Source: Pelecanus crispus
Lineage: Eukaryota > Chordata > Aves > Pelecaniformes > Pelecanidae
Assembly (NCBI RefSeq): GCF_030463565.1
Contig: NC_134652.1
Location: 17,337,397-17,401,396, forward strand
Direction of reading: 5' to 3'
Length of the DNA stretch: 64,000 bases
The notes under the pieces were generated by a model. The model was not told where the DNA came from, made no database searches, and worked only from the letters and a program-made list of their open reading frames with translations. A program made the position numbers and the translations under genes. Below are positions 63,131 to 64,000 of this stretch, piece after piece (positions within the stretch are counted from its first letter, which is position 1; every line of letters starts with the position of its first letter).

Positions 63131-64000
63131 TTTAGTAGTAGACAGAAGCTTTAAATTACTCTGAGAAAGCAATTATCTCTGTTTCTATATCAAAGGCAGT
63201 AAAATAATTACTCCCATGCATAATTTACTGATGTTAACAGGAAGTGTGCAAATAGATTTATCGTGGGTTTTCATCCTTAGAATAGATACGTTATTTTGAT
63301 TAGTAGGCTTCTGTCATCTGTGTGATATACTGTATGCACTGGAAGTTGATCATGTATTACTGTAACAGCAATGGATAATGTCAGTGGTGTATACATGCTG
63401 TATGAAGTAACAAAACTGGCATGGCTCTAAACTTTGTGCATCAGTTATGCACCATCCCTGTGGGCTGAAATTCCATACCAATGTAGAAAAAGTATAGTAG
63501 CAGTACTATGTGGCCTGGCTGGGGATGGTGACCAGGCAGCTAGAATGACGAAGTAGCATACCTGTTGGATATGTGGGAAGGATGGCAAGGATTAATGAAC
63601 GCAAAGACATCTCAAGAGGACCAAAAAAAAAAAAAAAAAAAAAGTGTGAAAGCAAAAGAGCTGAATTAATCTTTTAGCATTGGTGCTTATGAAAAAAGGA
63701 GCTTGAGAAAGTTCTGACCACAGGGGGATATGTTTGAGGAGCTGTCAGACTGCAGTGTCCATAGAACTGCTTTGAGAAGGAAATAACAAGAGAAGTAGTA
63801 ATAAATCCTGACAATCAGGGAGGCCTAATAAAGTTGTCTGGCAGCAGACCCAAAATAGACAAAAGGAATACTGTTTCTCACAACGTGTAATTTGACAATT
63901 TGACTTTGGAACTCATTGTCACCCCACTTAGTAAATGCAAAATTATTAATGGATTCATAAGGTAATTAATACAGTGATGAAAGATGACCCACCAAAGCTA
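63131..64000. other. Intergenic end of window
   Basis: The sequence contains an A21 tract at 63623-63643. No gene or known element is recognised. Confidence 0.6.
63623..63643. repeat. Poly-A run (21)
   Basis: A homopolymer of 21 adenines is present. The sequence just before it does not look like a retrocopied gene or SINE that I recognise. Confidence 0.85.

Overview
The window looks like a stretch of bird genome. It is AT-rich with long introns and sparse genes. It carries CR1 LINE fragments with the ATTCTATG-type tail typical of birds, plus solo LTRs of an endogenous retrovirus family with 5-bp target-site duplications (the size expected for ERVL-type elements). No prokaryotic or viral gene set is present. 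The species cannot be named from the sequence.

One protein-coding gene is convincing. It is a Cys-loop, GABA-A-type receptor subunit on the plus strand that occupies about 0.7-35.8 kb. Eight exons (696-799, 10777-10844, 12263-12480, 13141-13223, 17612-17749, 28423-28575, 29443-29636, 35451-35762) join in frame with GT-AG junctions. They give 422 codons from just after the presumed signal-peptide exon to the stop codon. Exon sizes of 68, 83, 138 and 153 bp match the conserved GABR gene plan. The product has the ligand-binding domain, the Cys-loop, M1-M3, a short cytoplasmic loop and M4. It most resembles the pi subunit (GABRP), including a cysteine at pore position 2'. A pi-related paralogue such as the zeta subunit reported in fish is a serious alternative, because the cytoplasmic loop and binding loop C differ from human pi as I remember it. 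The signal-peptide exon and promoter are not visible and probably lie upstream of the window.

The gene's introns hold mobile-element debris. Intron 2 has an older plus-strand solo LTR (6822-7436). Intron 6 has a young minus-strand solo LTR (26463-27035, target duplication GAGCT), a possible DNA-transposon remnant near 25 kb and a degraded LINE-like stretch near 21 kb. Intron 8 has an antisense CR1 tail (about 31.7-31.9 kb).

Downstream of about 36.1 kb I see no gene in roughly 28 kb. This part holds a CR1 copy with an intact 3' reading frame (about 38.63-39.36 kb), a second CR1 tail just after it, a second young copy of the same solo LTR (49097-49682, target duplication AATAT), another CR1 (about 59.71-60.10 kb), an ancient antisense CR1/L3-like remnant (about 62.8-63.13 kb), simple repeats and otherwise unremarkable sequence.

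I found no wholly new biological system. The points most worth a second look are the exact identity and ligand-binding character of the receptor subunit, and the intronic solo LTR that keeps a perfect cAMP-response element 7 bp from a TATA box, pointing antisense to the gene.
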